From Ophiostoma sp. CBS 140.51 (taxonomy: Eukaryota; Ascomycota; Sordariomycetes; Ophiostomatales; Ophiostomataceae): 64,000 nucleotides of DNA. The DNA is taken from assembly GCA_029298735.1 (NCBI GenBank), contig JANSLP010000031.1:1-64000 (forward strand), written 5' to 3'. Under the pieces are notes generated by a model. The model was not told the DNA's origin. It made no database searches and was given only the letters and a program-made list of their open reading frames with translations. Both the position numbers and the translations under genes were made by a program. Below are positions 45,123 through 55,912 of the stretch, piece after piece (position 1 is the stretch's first letter; every line of letters starts with the position of its first letter).

Positions 45123-46606
45123 CTCCCAAGGGAGAGTCGTTTGCCCGTCTCACACATAGCTTCTTTCCTATGTTGTTACGTCCGCAAATTGTGAAAGCCC
45201 GTTCCATTGACGGTCTGGTGCTGAAACCGTTGGGGCTACTCGTACAGAGGGAGGTGTCCTCGCAGGATTCGCTTGTCGTCTCGCTGATATCGAAAAAAAA
45301 AAAAGCTTTTTGTTAGTGCTGGAAGGCTTTACGAGCACACTGTTTGCCGGCTGGTCGTTGTTCACCTTGAATTTTTGTGTTCTGTACAGAGCATCCCTCT
45401 TCTCTTTCATTGTCCTCATTTCGATACTCTCCACGATGCTCTCCCTGGCATAGGTTGTGAATATTTGCAAGCCACATCTTATGTGAGAGTCCACCACCGT
45501 CTTTGACAATATTGTTAGTCGGCTTCGTAGCTATGCACAGACGTGTGTAAATCGTTGCCTGCTGGCTTTTCGGTGTTTGCTTTTTGACTTCTTGCGATGG
45601 GGCTACATCGCATGGACAGTCAACTTGTCACGTCTCACGGTAAAAAACATTGGGAAGGATCCAATCGACGAGAATGCAGGATCGCGCGGATATGCATTAC
45701 TCGACGCTAACTCTTCTTCATTTTGTTTATTCCGTTCTTGCATTTTCAAAGTTTCGCTTTATCTATCCCTTCTCGGAACCGTTTCCACAAGGCGACTCGA
45801 GAAGGCGCCAAAGGATGTCAGACGTCAAACCTGGTGAGGAAAGAGGCCCGAAGGGTCCAGGATGCCTGTGTTTTTCATCTTCTTACAGGGTGCCTTCTCT
45901 CACCACGGTTTGGGAGGCTCTTTTCGCGCATTCGGACCCAAAAGGGTTTAGTGTGACCACTGCAGCGGCACCCCCGTTGTCGGTCAGGGCAAGTCGCCCG
46001 CCAAAAACCTGTGAGAAACGACGCCAATTGGGCCCTCGAGCCCCTGTTGTCCAACGTTTCTTGTTCCCGAACCCCAGCAGCCCTATGGTGGTGGGTCTGC
46101 CTTTTTTGGTGGTCTTGAATGAAGTTCCCGAGTGCGAGGATGGCACTGCTCTTTGACGCAGATCCCATTGGGCCACGAAAGCTACGAAGCGAAGCGATTT
46201 TGAATAACACGGCAAGCTTTCATTTGGTCAAGGGGGAGGGAAAAGGCCAGGAACGGTCTGTTTCTGCGGCCATGCGGTGGAGACGATATAATGAAACGGA
46301 AAAGAGAGCACGAGAACGAGGAGGCAGGAATGGAAGAGGCCTCGAAAGTATAAAGCAAAGAGGGTCTGCTCGTTTTGGGGATGTCTCGTTTTGTCTTGTC
46401 TCCATCTCATCCTCACCAACAGCTTCCAACATAAGCTTTAGCTTCATTATCCACATCCTCTTTACATCTTTGATTTTCTTACATTTCTCTTCTTGGATTG
46501 TCATCATCAACACCACTACTTGACCCGAAACATCATCTCTTCCTGAGGGCATCCTCTTCCTTATACATTCCTCAAGCTTTACCTCGACAACTCCACAACC
46601 GTCATC

Positions 46607-47515
46607 ATGTCTCTCACGATCTATAACAAGATCTCCATTATCCAGCTGGTCTTCTTCGTCCCGTCGCTGGCCATTGCCATTATCCTCTCCTACCGTCATG
46701 GCCTCCGTCGCTCGGCCGGCTGGATCTACCTCGTCATCCTGAGTCTGATGCGCATCATTGGCGCCAGCATGGAGCTCGCCACCATTAGCTCACCGGACAA
46801 TGTCAGCCTCCTCACGGGTGCCCAGATTCTGCAGAACATTGGTCTCTCGCCCCTGATTCTTTTGCTTCTCGGCCTCATTACCCGCATCTACACCGGTATG
46901 CCTGAGAACCGTCGCCCTCTGATTCCGAACGCCCGCATCCTGCGCCTGATGCAGCTTCTCGTCGTCATCGGCCTTATTTTGTCGATTGTCGGCGGCACTT
47001 CCATGGGCTCCACTGTTGGCGACGAGCTCAACAAGGGCGAGACCATTTCCTACACGGTCAACTCGGAGAGCAAGGCCGGCATTGCCCTCATGATTGTCGG
47101 TTATGTCTTGCTTCTGTTGTCCGCCCTCGTCATCTCCACCAAGCTGGGCGCCATTGTCGACGGCGAGAAGCGTTTGTTGCTGGCTGTGTTCGTGGTTCTC
47201 CCCTTTGTCTTTGTCCGCCTCCTGTACTCCATCCTGTCGGCGTTTGACAGCTCCAACGCCAACTTCCGCCAGTTTGGCGGCTCCACGTCGGCGGGATACG
47301 TCGTCCTCGGCATGTGCACCGTCATGGAGATTATCTCCGTCATCATCTTTGAGGTCGTCGGCATGACCCTGCCCTATGTGCCCCACAACGAGCGCGGCTC
47401 GTTCCTCAACCCTGCCCGCGCCGCCAACCGCTTCGACACAAACGGCCAGCCCCTGGGCGAGTACCCCAGCCAGCAGCAGCAGTACCCCAAGCTGCAGCAG
47501 AACGAGTCGGCGTGA
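46607..47515 (+). CDS. DUF7702 seven-helix membrane protein
   Basis: Single-exon frame of 302 residues. The start at 46607 (catcATGtc) leads directly into a hydrophobic helix (IIQLVFFVPSLAIAIILSYR). About seven membrane helices follow up to residue 255, with YLVILSLMRIIGASMEL and ALMIVGYVLLLLSALVIS, the pattern of the fungal DUF7702 family. The tail is Gln-rich (QQQQYPKLQQNESA). Function is unknown; the protein is likely in the plasma or an internal membrane. The stop is TGA at 47513-47515 followed by CGG. The same frame stays open for 100 more codons to TAG 47816-47818, with strong codon bias and a Tyr/Asn/Ser/His/Arg-rich composition. The longer form would have 403 residues. Confidence 0.85.
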   Translation: MSLTIYNKISIIQLVFFVPSLAIAIILSYRHGLRRSAGWIYLVILSLMRIIGASMELATISSPDNVSLLTGAQILQNIGLSPLILLLLGLITRIYTGMPENRRPLIPNARILRLMQLLVVIGLILSIVGGTSMGSTVGDELNKGETISYTVNSESKAGIALMIVGYVLLLLSALVISTKLGAIVDGEKRLLLAVFVVLPFVFVRLLYSILSAFDSSNANFRQFGGSTSAGYVVLGMCTVMEIISVIIFEVVGMTLPYVPHNERGSFLNPARAANRFDTNGQPLGEYPSQQQQYPKLQQNESA

Positions 47516-47818
47516 CGGTCTACCGGCCCCGACAACTCTAGACAATACAGTGCGGGTGGTACTTACAACAACGACAACGATGGCAACTACTACTACAGCT
47601 ACAACAGCCACAACAGCAACCACTCGAGGAGGAGTTCCGGGGCGTCGGGCGATCGCCTGACAGGAAGACGCAACTCACATGGAGGACACGGGCATGGCCA
47701 TCAACATCGGCGCAGCAGCTCCGGTCGCCACTCTCAAGGCCGCGATCGCTCCCGCCGGCATTCGAGACGGAGCTCGGATCATGGCCAATACACATATGTG
47801 CAGGTGGATAGATATTAG
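47516..47818 (+). other. In-frame C-terminal extension beyond the DUF7702 stop
   Basis: One hundred sense codons in the same frame follow the TGA and end in TAG 47816-47818. Most third positions are C or G (runs of AAC, TAC, CAC, AGC). The peptide moves from an Asn/Tyr-rich part to an Arg/Ser/His-rich part and ends HGQYTYVQVDRY. This looks translated, or recently translated. Routes include stop-codon readthrough, an unrecognised small intron from 47512 (gtgacg) to an acceptor at 47550 or 47598, and a recent nonsense mutation. Confidence 0.6.
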
Positions 47819-48703
47819 GTGTGATCTGGTGGAAGAGGCGGACTTGACGCAGTAATATTTAGTTTCTTTTGTCCTTTTTCCTTTTTTTTTCTCTCTCTCT
47901 TCCACAGCATATGGGTGGCGTCGAGCGTTCTTTCTTTCTTTTTTCCTGTTTTTTCTCCTACTCGACTACTATAGACTTGCGACTTATTCCCACTATTTTT
48001 ACCTATTTGTTGTACATTTACTATAGAATCAATTTGATTAATATCTCAATACCTCAATACCTCATTCCCAAAGTCAATAACGTAAGCATACGAAAGCTCA
48101 ACTTACACTACTCCTTACGCACCAACTCGGCTCACCGGCAGCCTTTCCACAACTGCATATTTCAGGATGGCCCCCAAACAGCCAATGGTAGGAAAACAAG
48201 TACAATACAAATTTTACCATCAATGAGACTAAGTAATCTGAAAATATTAGCGCCTACTTTGATATGAGTGGACAATGTTTACATTGTAAAAATATAATCG
48301 GGAGTGAATAAAAAGAAAAAGAAAAAGAAAAACAATACAAATGGAAATAGAGATGGAAATTAAATACCCCAAAACAAATTTTTTTTAAAAGAAAATAATT
48401 AGGCCGACAAGTTGTAGAACTAGAATAACCGTAATTTATAGACATTGACAAAGTCATATAGAGGAGAAATAACTGTCAGCTCTCAAGCTGTCGTTGACTT
48501 GGCTTACACGTTAAAGTAGACTGGCGAGAGCAGCCCCACTAATTTTTAGTGCCATCAGGCTCTTGCCTTGTGCTTGCCACGCTCGTCACTACTAGTGGGG
48601 GTTTTCGAAGCTTCTTTTCAGACGACAACTCAATCGTAGACTTTTAGACCTTTCCACACATCCGTAGAGTCACAAGGGCAGCAGTCACCACAAACAATTG
48701 ACC
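47819..48703. other. AT-rich intergenic region DUF7702 / KTI12
   Basis: AT-rich spacer. A perfect 6-bp hairpin (CACTAA, TTT, TTAGTG) sits at 48537-48551. No coding feature is seen. Confidence 0.55.
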
Positions 48704-49796
48704 ATGCCGGTAAGCCAGACCTCAGCGACGGAACTGTAATGCTGTCTACTACTTGTCGACGAACGACTGTTACTGACCCCGCATTTCTTCCACACAGCTC
48801 ATCATCCTCTCCGGCCTGCCGACATCGGGCAAGTCGACCCGCGCAAAACAGCTCTACGACTACCTCGCTGAGCGCATTGAGGCAGAGGCCTCGAAATCGA
48901 CGACAGAAGGTGCTCCTTCGACCCCAAAGTACCGCCTACATCTTGTGTCCGACGACGCCTTGAGCATCTCCCGCGCCGTCTACGACCTGTCCACGCTGCC
49001 CGCCCATACGCGGTCGGCCAATGCCTCGGAAAAGGATGCCCGTGCATCCATTTACGGCGCCGTCAAGCGGGTGCTGTCGCCCCGCGATATTGTCGTGCTC
49101 GACGGCCTCAACTATATCAAGGGTTGGCGGTACCAGCTGGCCTGTGAAGCCAAGAATGTGTCGACGACGAGTGCGGTGCTGCAGATTGGGTGCAGTGTGG
49201 ATAGGGCGAGACAAAACAATGAAGAGAGGCTCAACGGCGCCAACTCCGTCGGCACCGCCGCCGAACCCTACTCTCCTCCCAACTGGGACAATTTGGTCTT
49301 CCGCTATGAAGAACCCAACCCGATGACCCGCTGGGACAGCCCGCTGTTCGCGCTGACGTGGGACGACGACGCCGCCCAGACGCGCGCCGTGTTTGACAAG
49401 CTGTGGGATGCCGTGGCCGGAGCGGGCCGGAAAGAGGTGCAGCCGAACAAGGTGACGGTGCAGCGGGGCGCCGACGGCGGTGGGGATTTCCTGTATGTGC
49501 TGGACCGGGAGACGCAGGATGTCGTCAAACGGATTCTGGAGGCGCAAAAGGAGCCCGGGAACAGTGATGGGGAGGTGCGCATACCACGCGGCGGCAACGT
49601 CAAGGGGGACGACTTGGTGGTCGACCTCCCCGGCAAGGTGGTGGGCCTCCCGCAGCTGCAGCGGTTGCGGCGGGCGTACATGGGCCTGAACCGGGGCGGC
49701 ATTGGGCTGGAGGGCGCTGGCGGGCAGTTGACGGGTGCCCGGATACGGGAGAGTTTTGTCGGGTACTTGAATGATGCCTTTGAGAAGGACGGTTGA
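48704..49796 (+). CDS. KTI12: Elongator-associated P-loop protein Kti12
   Basis: Two exons, 48704-48709 and 48798-49796, giving 334 residues. The first exon holds only ATG and CCG; the intron runs from gtaagc to cacacag. The spliced start MPLIILSGLPTSGKST gives the Walker A loop (GLPTSGKST, residues 8-16). Family blocks follow: VSDDALSISRAVYD, VVLDGLNYIKGWRYQLACEA and the PNPMTRWDSPLFAL motif. The C-terminus reads RLRRAYMGLNRGG, then IRESFVGYLNDAF. Kti12 is an ATPase that supports Elongator in wobble-uridine modification of tRNAs. The tiny first exon is supported because it alone restores the P-loop N-terminus in frame. Confidence 0.93.
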
Positions 49797-50390
49797 GGGG
49801 AGAGGAGAAGACAAACAACAAAAAGGTGCATGGCCGGCATGGTCGGCATGGTCGGCATAGACGGCGGCGCACAGACTCGTACTGCAAAGTTTTGCTATTT
49901 AATGATACCCATATTTCCAGATCCCCTTGCAGTACTCTGCTGTCTGGTCTCTGTAATGAGCTACATGTTTGTTGAAAATGTGTTGGCATATGGTTTAGTT
50001 ATATCATCGTCTTGTATATTATGACTAGCTACTTTGCCAGCTTTCTCTTCTTCTTCTCTTCCAAAAATGGTGTGTCATATTAAGTATAAACGCTGTTGCA
50101 GGGCTGAGAGCAAATCATGTAAACTTTTCACACACAAACACACGCAAGAGAGAGTATCAGGACCGCAGCAGAGTATAAAGCAGAAGCACACAAACGTTAA
50201 TGCAAAGGCAGTAAACATGGGAAAAGGAACAAACCCCCCAAAAAGATACTTAAAAGGCGAGGCTATGGACGAGGCAGGAAAATACAAACACGCAGTAAAA
50301 ATGAATAAACAGTCAAAGAAAAACAATGCACCGCCTTATAATACTGTCCTCCGAGAAAGAAACTAAACTAAACTACTGGCCGCTAGGCGC
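49797..50390. other. Convergent 3' region KTI12 / DCP2
   Basis: Shared 3' flank. Three GG(C/T)CGGCAT units occur at 49832-49858, just after the KTI12 stop. The open frame 50034-50366 overlaps the presumed DCP2 3' UTR and has no support. Confidence 0.55.
49832..49858 (+). repeat. Three 9-bp GGTCGGCAT units
   Basis: Two exact units and one single-mismatch unit lie in tandem, 36 bases after the KTI12 stop codon. Confidence 0.8.
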
Positions 50391-53300
50391 CTACTGCGCA
50401 CCCGACGACGACACCGATGCCAGGTAGCCCAACAGGAAATTGCGGTTGGCCGGCGAAATGGGTGTCTGGCTGCTGCCGCGGCGGGAGCCGGGACCCTCCA
50501 CGGCGCGTGTCGAGTCGGCGGCTTCGAACGGGCCTAGCTGTGCACCGCCGTGCTGTTGGCCGTGCTGCGGGAACTGTTGATGCTGATGCTGAGCGTACGG
50601 GTGCAGACCGGTACCGGCAACACCGGCTGCAGAGGACGCAGACATGGCAGGCTGTGCCTGAGGTTGGGGTGGCTGTTGAGGTTTCCCACCAAACAAGGAC
50701 AGCAGCTTCTGTTTGTGCTCCGGGTTGCCCGGCTGGTCTGCCCGCACACTGACCCCGCCGGTGGCGGCGGCCGTGGGCGGGTAGTTGAGTGCAGGTATGG
50801 CGTGGACAGGTTGTGCTTGATGGGCCTGGTGGTCCACAGGAGCCGTCGACGACGACGACGCATAGCTAGGGCGGCGGACGATACCGTGCGATGGGAGAGT
50901 GGCTGTTACAGCTGGAGCTCCACTACCAACTGTGTTGTATGCCGGCGGCGGCTGAGACCCACGCGTTGAGGGGCGTCTCTCACTGGGCGACGTCGAGTAT
51001 GGCTGGCTGACTTGACTGACCTGGCGGGGCAGGCTGGGCTGTTTGCGGAGGCGCGTGTTGGTCTCGGCGGGGAGCTCGGTAATGGGCGAGGCGAACGTCG
51101 AGGGGTGCGCACCATTGTGACCGGCATTGTGGCTCGGACTGCCGCTCTGTTGTGCCTTGGGCCGCGTGAGCAGCGACAGAGCACCAAACGGCAGGTTGAG
51201 CTCGGCGTTCATTTCGATCGGTCCGCCATTGGCACGTGCGGCCGCCTCGATCGCCTGGCCCTGGGCTGGGCCGGGGCCTTGTTGCGGACCGGGACCCTGG
51301 CCCTGCGTCGTCGAGATGGTCGTGGCCGAGTAGACAGTCCGCTGCGTGGTAACACCGCCAGCCTGGCCGGGTCTACCCAGAGTAGCATGCTGCGGCGGTG
51401 CCGGTGCCGGTGCCGATGCAGGAGAGCCCGACGTCGGAGCAGGTTGTGCAGGCGCTGTGGTCTGCTTCGCCGTAAACATGCCTAGCAAAGACGACCGGTG
51501 CTGCTCGGAGTGCTTTATGCTGGTAGCAGGCGGCTGTACTTGCGGGCCGTTGACGTTGACGTTGTTGCTGTTGCCTGCAAGACCGCGCGGCAGGTATTGG
51601 TTAAAGTTTCCCGTGATCCCGTTGGCCGGGTTCGGTGCACCACCCTGGTTGGGGTTCTGTGCCGGAGGACCTCCCGTCTGCAGGGCGCCGTACTGGTGTT
51701 GCGACGTCGGTTGAGGCTGAGGTTGAGGCTGGGCACCGTGGAAGTTGTGCGGGAGCGTGGCATACGGCTGCTGAGGTTGTTGTGCCTGCTGTTGCGGGAC
51801 GGCATGGGATGCATGGCGAGGCTGTTGAGACTGCTGCTGAGGCCAATCTTGTCCGCCAGCATCTGCCTGCGGACCGCCACCGGCCTGTTGCTGTTGCTGC
51901 CGAGGCGCACCGTCATCCTTCTTGAAGGTGTTCAACAGCGCTGCAGCATGGTTACTGAGCGGCGCCTGCTGTCCACGTTGCTGCTGCTGCGGTGGGGGAG
52001 GCGGCGGCGGGAGCATCATGTTGTTGTTGTTGCCGTTGTTACCACCAACGTCCGGCGACACAAGCATCTCTCTAGCAAACATTGCCTTTTGGACAACGGG
52101 CGGCAAGGGTTGAGGGTGGAGGAGCGGGATCGGTGGTGGGGCGTGTTGCTGGTTGCGGAAGGCCGCGGCGGCGGCTTGTGCTTGTGCATGGGCTTGCTGG
52201 CCGTTTGCTGTGTACGGAGGAGGAGGCTGGGCCTGCGGGTTCGGTGCAAAGGGGTTGATGTTCTGGCCCTGTTGTTGTTGCTGTTGCTGATTGTATGGGT
52301 AGTTTTGAGGCTTATGCTGTTGGCCATGAAGCTGGAAGCGTTGCTGCAAGTGCTGGTTCTGCTGTGCGAGCTGCTGGGCATGGGTGTATTGTTGTTGATG
52401 CTGCGGTTGCTGCTGCTGTTGCGGATTCGGCCGAGGAGCACCGTACTGGCCATATCCCGGCGAGGGCTGTCCTTGCATCGGTGGCGTACCAGGCTGTGGC
52501 ATCTGGTGATGGGGCGGCGGAGGTTGTTGATGTTGGTACTGCTGCTGGAAGGGAGGCTGCTGAGGCTCGTACTGCTGATGCTGCGGCTGTGGCGGCGCGT
52601 TAGACTGCGGTTGTTGAGAGACCTGGCCAAGGAGGCCCATGAGAGAGATGCCGCCCTGACCGCCAGACGGCGGAGGAAGAGGCGGAGGAGGAGCATTGGC
52701 GGTTCCTCCCTTTTGTAGGACGGCAAGCAGGGCATTGGCTTTGTTCTGGCTCGAGTCGGCAAAGGCATCCGGCGGTGGCTGGACAGCTGGAGCTTGTTGA
52801 TACTGTTGTTGCTGTTGTTGCTGATGTTGCTGATCATCCGAGGGCAGCGGAGGCATCCTAAGCATTTGTCGCAGTTCCCTATTTGCGTTTGCCAGAATGT
52901 CGTTTGGATCCATCGTCGTGTTCTGCGGAACGGGCTCGGGCAGCGCGTTGCCCTCGTCTTCGGTATAGGTATCTTCGGCGTGGGCCAGTTGCGGCGTCAG
53001 ATAAGCGTTGCCACCGGCACGCGCCGCATCCTTTTTACGCTGCGACGCAATCCACTTTCTAAGCGGACCAATAAAGGGTGCAACCATGTAGAAGCGGTTC
53101 GAGTTGGCCGGGGTCGGGTCTTCCGTCTCGTGGCCGTTCGTGTTGTTCGCGTTCGCGCTGTTGGCATTGGGGTTGTTCTTGTTCTTTCCGTAACTGGGGA
53201 GGTCTGCAATCTTGTACCACTGGATGCCGCCAATCTCTTTGCGGGTCTTGGGCTCAAAGTGCGTGTCCATGGGCACGTTGCGAAAGACATAGAGTCGAAT

Positions 53301-53889
53301 CTGCTGGTCGCGGAAGTTGGTGTCAATGTACTTGACATCCTCGGGCAGTGGCACGAGACCGGCCGAGCGGATATCAAAGCCCGTCTCTTCGTCGACCTCG
53401 CGGACGGCACAGTCCAGGTCGTCCTCGTCCATGTTGATCTTGCCCTTGGGAAAACTCCAGTTCGCGCCCTTCTTCCACCCCTTGACGAGGAGGGCCATAT
53501 CCATGGTTTCGTTGAGCAAGATGGCGCCGCGGACGGGGATGCTCGTCTTGTACTTGAGGAACTCTTCAAACGCGCGCACATGGTTCTCGATAGGAAAGGG
53601 CGCGAGCAGCGGACAGCGCTTGAAGATGGAGAGACAAAAGGTGCGGAGGCTCATGGGCGGGAGATTGCGGTCGAGAGGGCGGATAAAGTCATCGTAGAAC
53701 CAGTGGGCTTCTTCTACCTGGAAACATATGCGTGCCATGGACGCAAGGTCGGCCTGCGGTAGGTTGATGATGAAGCGGACGCAGAGGTCGTCCAGCCCTG
53801 GGGGTGTTAGCAGGTGTCAGATGTCGTGATGGGAGCAAGAGCTCGCGGAAGAACGTACAATCATCTAGAGTCATCTTTTGTGAAGTCAT
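50391..53889 (-). CDS. DCP2: mRNA-decapping enzyme Dcp2
   Basis: Two exons, 53859-53889 (31 coding bases) and 50391-53797 (gtacgt donor, cccag acceptor), giving 1145 residues. The N-terminal regulatory domain (about 8-90) has WLDDLCVRFIINLP and the Box-like ICFQVEEAHWFYDDFIRP. The Nudix domain (about 95-245) has a perfect Nudix box at 129-151: G129, E135, R143, E144, E147, E148 and G150. Box B-like sequence follows (FEPKTRKEIGGIQWY). The remaining 850 residues are disordered and rich in Gln, Pro and Ala, with scattered short Leu motifs (SLMGLLGQV, LLGMFTAK, LLSLFGGK and a terminal LLGYLAS). In other fungi such motifs bind Edc3 and Pat1. The enzyme removes the m7G cap in the 5'-3' decay pathway, in P-bodies. 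Confidence 0.95.
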
Positions 53890-55912
53890 GATGGCGAGAT
53901 GGCAACAGCATATCCAAACTGCCGGTTAGGAGGGGGTAGGAGTTGTAGAAGGAGGCCGTGGAGAGACCGTGGGCAGGCGTCGGATCGCCAGACGGGCCCA
54001 GGAGGGGTGCAGAATTCGAGAGACGGCGTTGAAAATGTTTGGGTTGTTTGGGTAGCAAAATGAACGCGAATCGGCGGGGATACGCGAGGCTTCGTCGGCA
54101 GTTAGGTTTGCCTCCAGAAAAGCAGGTACGCGCAAAGCTTGCGAGTCAGGTGTGAGACAGGGCGTCGCGGCAGTGGCCGTTTGCCAGAGTAGAGGTGGGA
54201 GGCTGCAGTGTTGTCGAGCGAGTGTCGTGATAATTAGAAGATGCCCAAGATGCCTAGATGCTATGGGAAGAATTGTCGGGAAAAGACAGAGGGACCACTG
54301 GGCAGAGTGACACCTATCACGACAGATTCGTATCGGGCGCTGCGACTGGGTGGCGCATGTGTCTGTATGCAGGCGCAGACGTGTTGTGTTGGGTTGCGAG
54401 TTGGGAGTCAAAAAGTTGGAGAGTCGAGCAATCAAGGGCGAACAATGGTGGAGGTGGAAAAAGAGAGAAGGCAAAAGTAGATTGGAGAGGCGCAGGGCGG
54501 AGCGCGGCAGGCGGGCTAGCTGGCTACGTGGGGTCTGCCCATTGCTCCAAAATGTGCTGGCAGACTACTGGCAGGCAAGTTGAGCCGGCTTTAGGGAGGG
54601 AAGGCTGGGGAGGCAACTGCGTTAGCGGCCAGGGGCAACGCTTTGTCGAGGTAGCTTCCGGCGCAGGCGCTGTTGGCGGTACAGTCAGCATGTGAGTGTA
54701 GGACGAAGTACTACTGTGAACTTTCAGCTAATGATAACACTGTGAAACTGATAGAGGCACATATAGGTACATACATGTTGCTCCCTCTTTGACATAGTCA
54801 CGTGACTATCCATTGGCGACATCTTCACGATCAATACGTCACAACTGCAAAAGTGCACATAATTAGGGGAACCAGGAGTGTTGCCGAAATGTTGTTTGCA
54901 GAGTAAAGAGATGTTGACCTAATACAAGAGGGCTTATTTCAAACCTTTGAGGAACCTCAGGGGACGTCTGCCGAGGCTGCAAAGTCAGGCCTCCCATGGT
55001 CTCTGACTATCAACGGCTTCGATGACAAAGCCAGTAACTCGACGAGGCTGTACGAGAACAGTACTCCGTAGTGCGATGAACAGTTTTGCACTTTGTGCTT
55101 TGGCGCAAAAGTACCCCAACAGACGCCGATTGCAAAGCTGCAAAGTAGATCCGTCGAAAAGCAGCGACGTCTTCTTCGGCCACTGCATATTTAGCGTTAG
55201 CGTGGTTTCTCTCAGGTCAATTCGGTTACGTCAGGGCACATGCGCGATTTGGCAGGGGAAGCAAACCAGGGAAGTAGCATTGCGCGAGGAGCGAAATGCA
55301 AAAAGTCCAGAAGCCCAGGCCCAGGCCTCCCATGGCGCACATGTCTCAGCAAGGAAAGACCTCAGTAAAAATGGCGTTAATGCCAAGCGTAGCAAGAAAT
55401 AAAGTTGGCGTCACAGACACAGACGGCAGGTGCGAAGCAAGACACAAGACACCAAGGACGAGACAATAAAATAAGGAAAGACCCAATTCCCATCTCTTTC
55501 CCCATTTTCTCTTTCCCATTCAATTCTCGTCAAGTCTCGTCAAATCTTTATTCTTTTCACCTCTTTCATCTTTCCACCCACCACACTTCATTGACGACAA
55601 CCGCTCCCAAAATAACTGCCCATTCAGCGCGGCGCTTTCTGAAACCAGCGACAGCCGCCGCCCACCAATCCAGGCCTCCCAGCGGCTACCACCGCACCAC
55701 CGCAGCAGTGTAGCAACGTATCCGGCACTTTTCTTTTGGTCTCTTTTTCAGTGGAGAACAAAGCAATTGGCCATCGATTGAGCAATCGAAAGGAGCTGAA
55801 AATAGCACCCTCCTCTTGAAGGGCTGCTATATCAACGCGCGACCGCCCTTTTTTCACTTTCTCTTTCGATCGACATACTTTTCATCAACAACCTCAACTA
55901 ACAACCGCCATC
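53890..55912. other. Divergent region DCP2 / DUF4112 gene
   Basis: Two kilobases without a supported gene. One TACTCCGTA motif lies at 55062-55070. The last 450 bases are C/T-rich and form the likely DUF4112 promoter and leader. Confidence 0.5.

Larger units (their letters stand above)
40297..46606. other. 6.3-kb gene-poor divergent region
   Basis: This is the largest non-coding stretch, lying between the Zn2Cys6 factor and the DUF7702 gene. It holds several simple repeats (listed separately) and a coding-like but broken segment at 44.7-45.3 kb. Other open frames here have no domain or codon-bias support. No transposase, reverse transcriptase or terminal repeat is recognised. Confidence 0.5.

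Noticed and set aside
48537..48551. CACTAA-TTT-TTAGTG hairpin as a terminator
   Set aside because: A 6-bp stem can occur by chance in AT-rich DNA, and RNA polymerase II genes do not use such terminators.
50034..50366. 110-codon frame downstream of KTI12
   Set aside because: Lies in the DCP2 3' flank, Lys/Asn-rich and AT-rich, unlike the coding sequence around it.
51498..52718. 406-codon frame antisense to DCP2
   Set aside because: It is the complement of the Gln-rich repeat tract, giving Leu/Val/Arg-only sequence; the Nudix gene on the other strand explains it.
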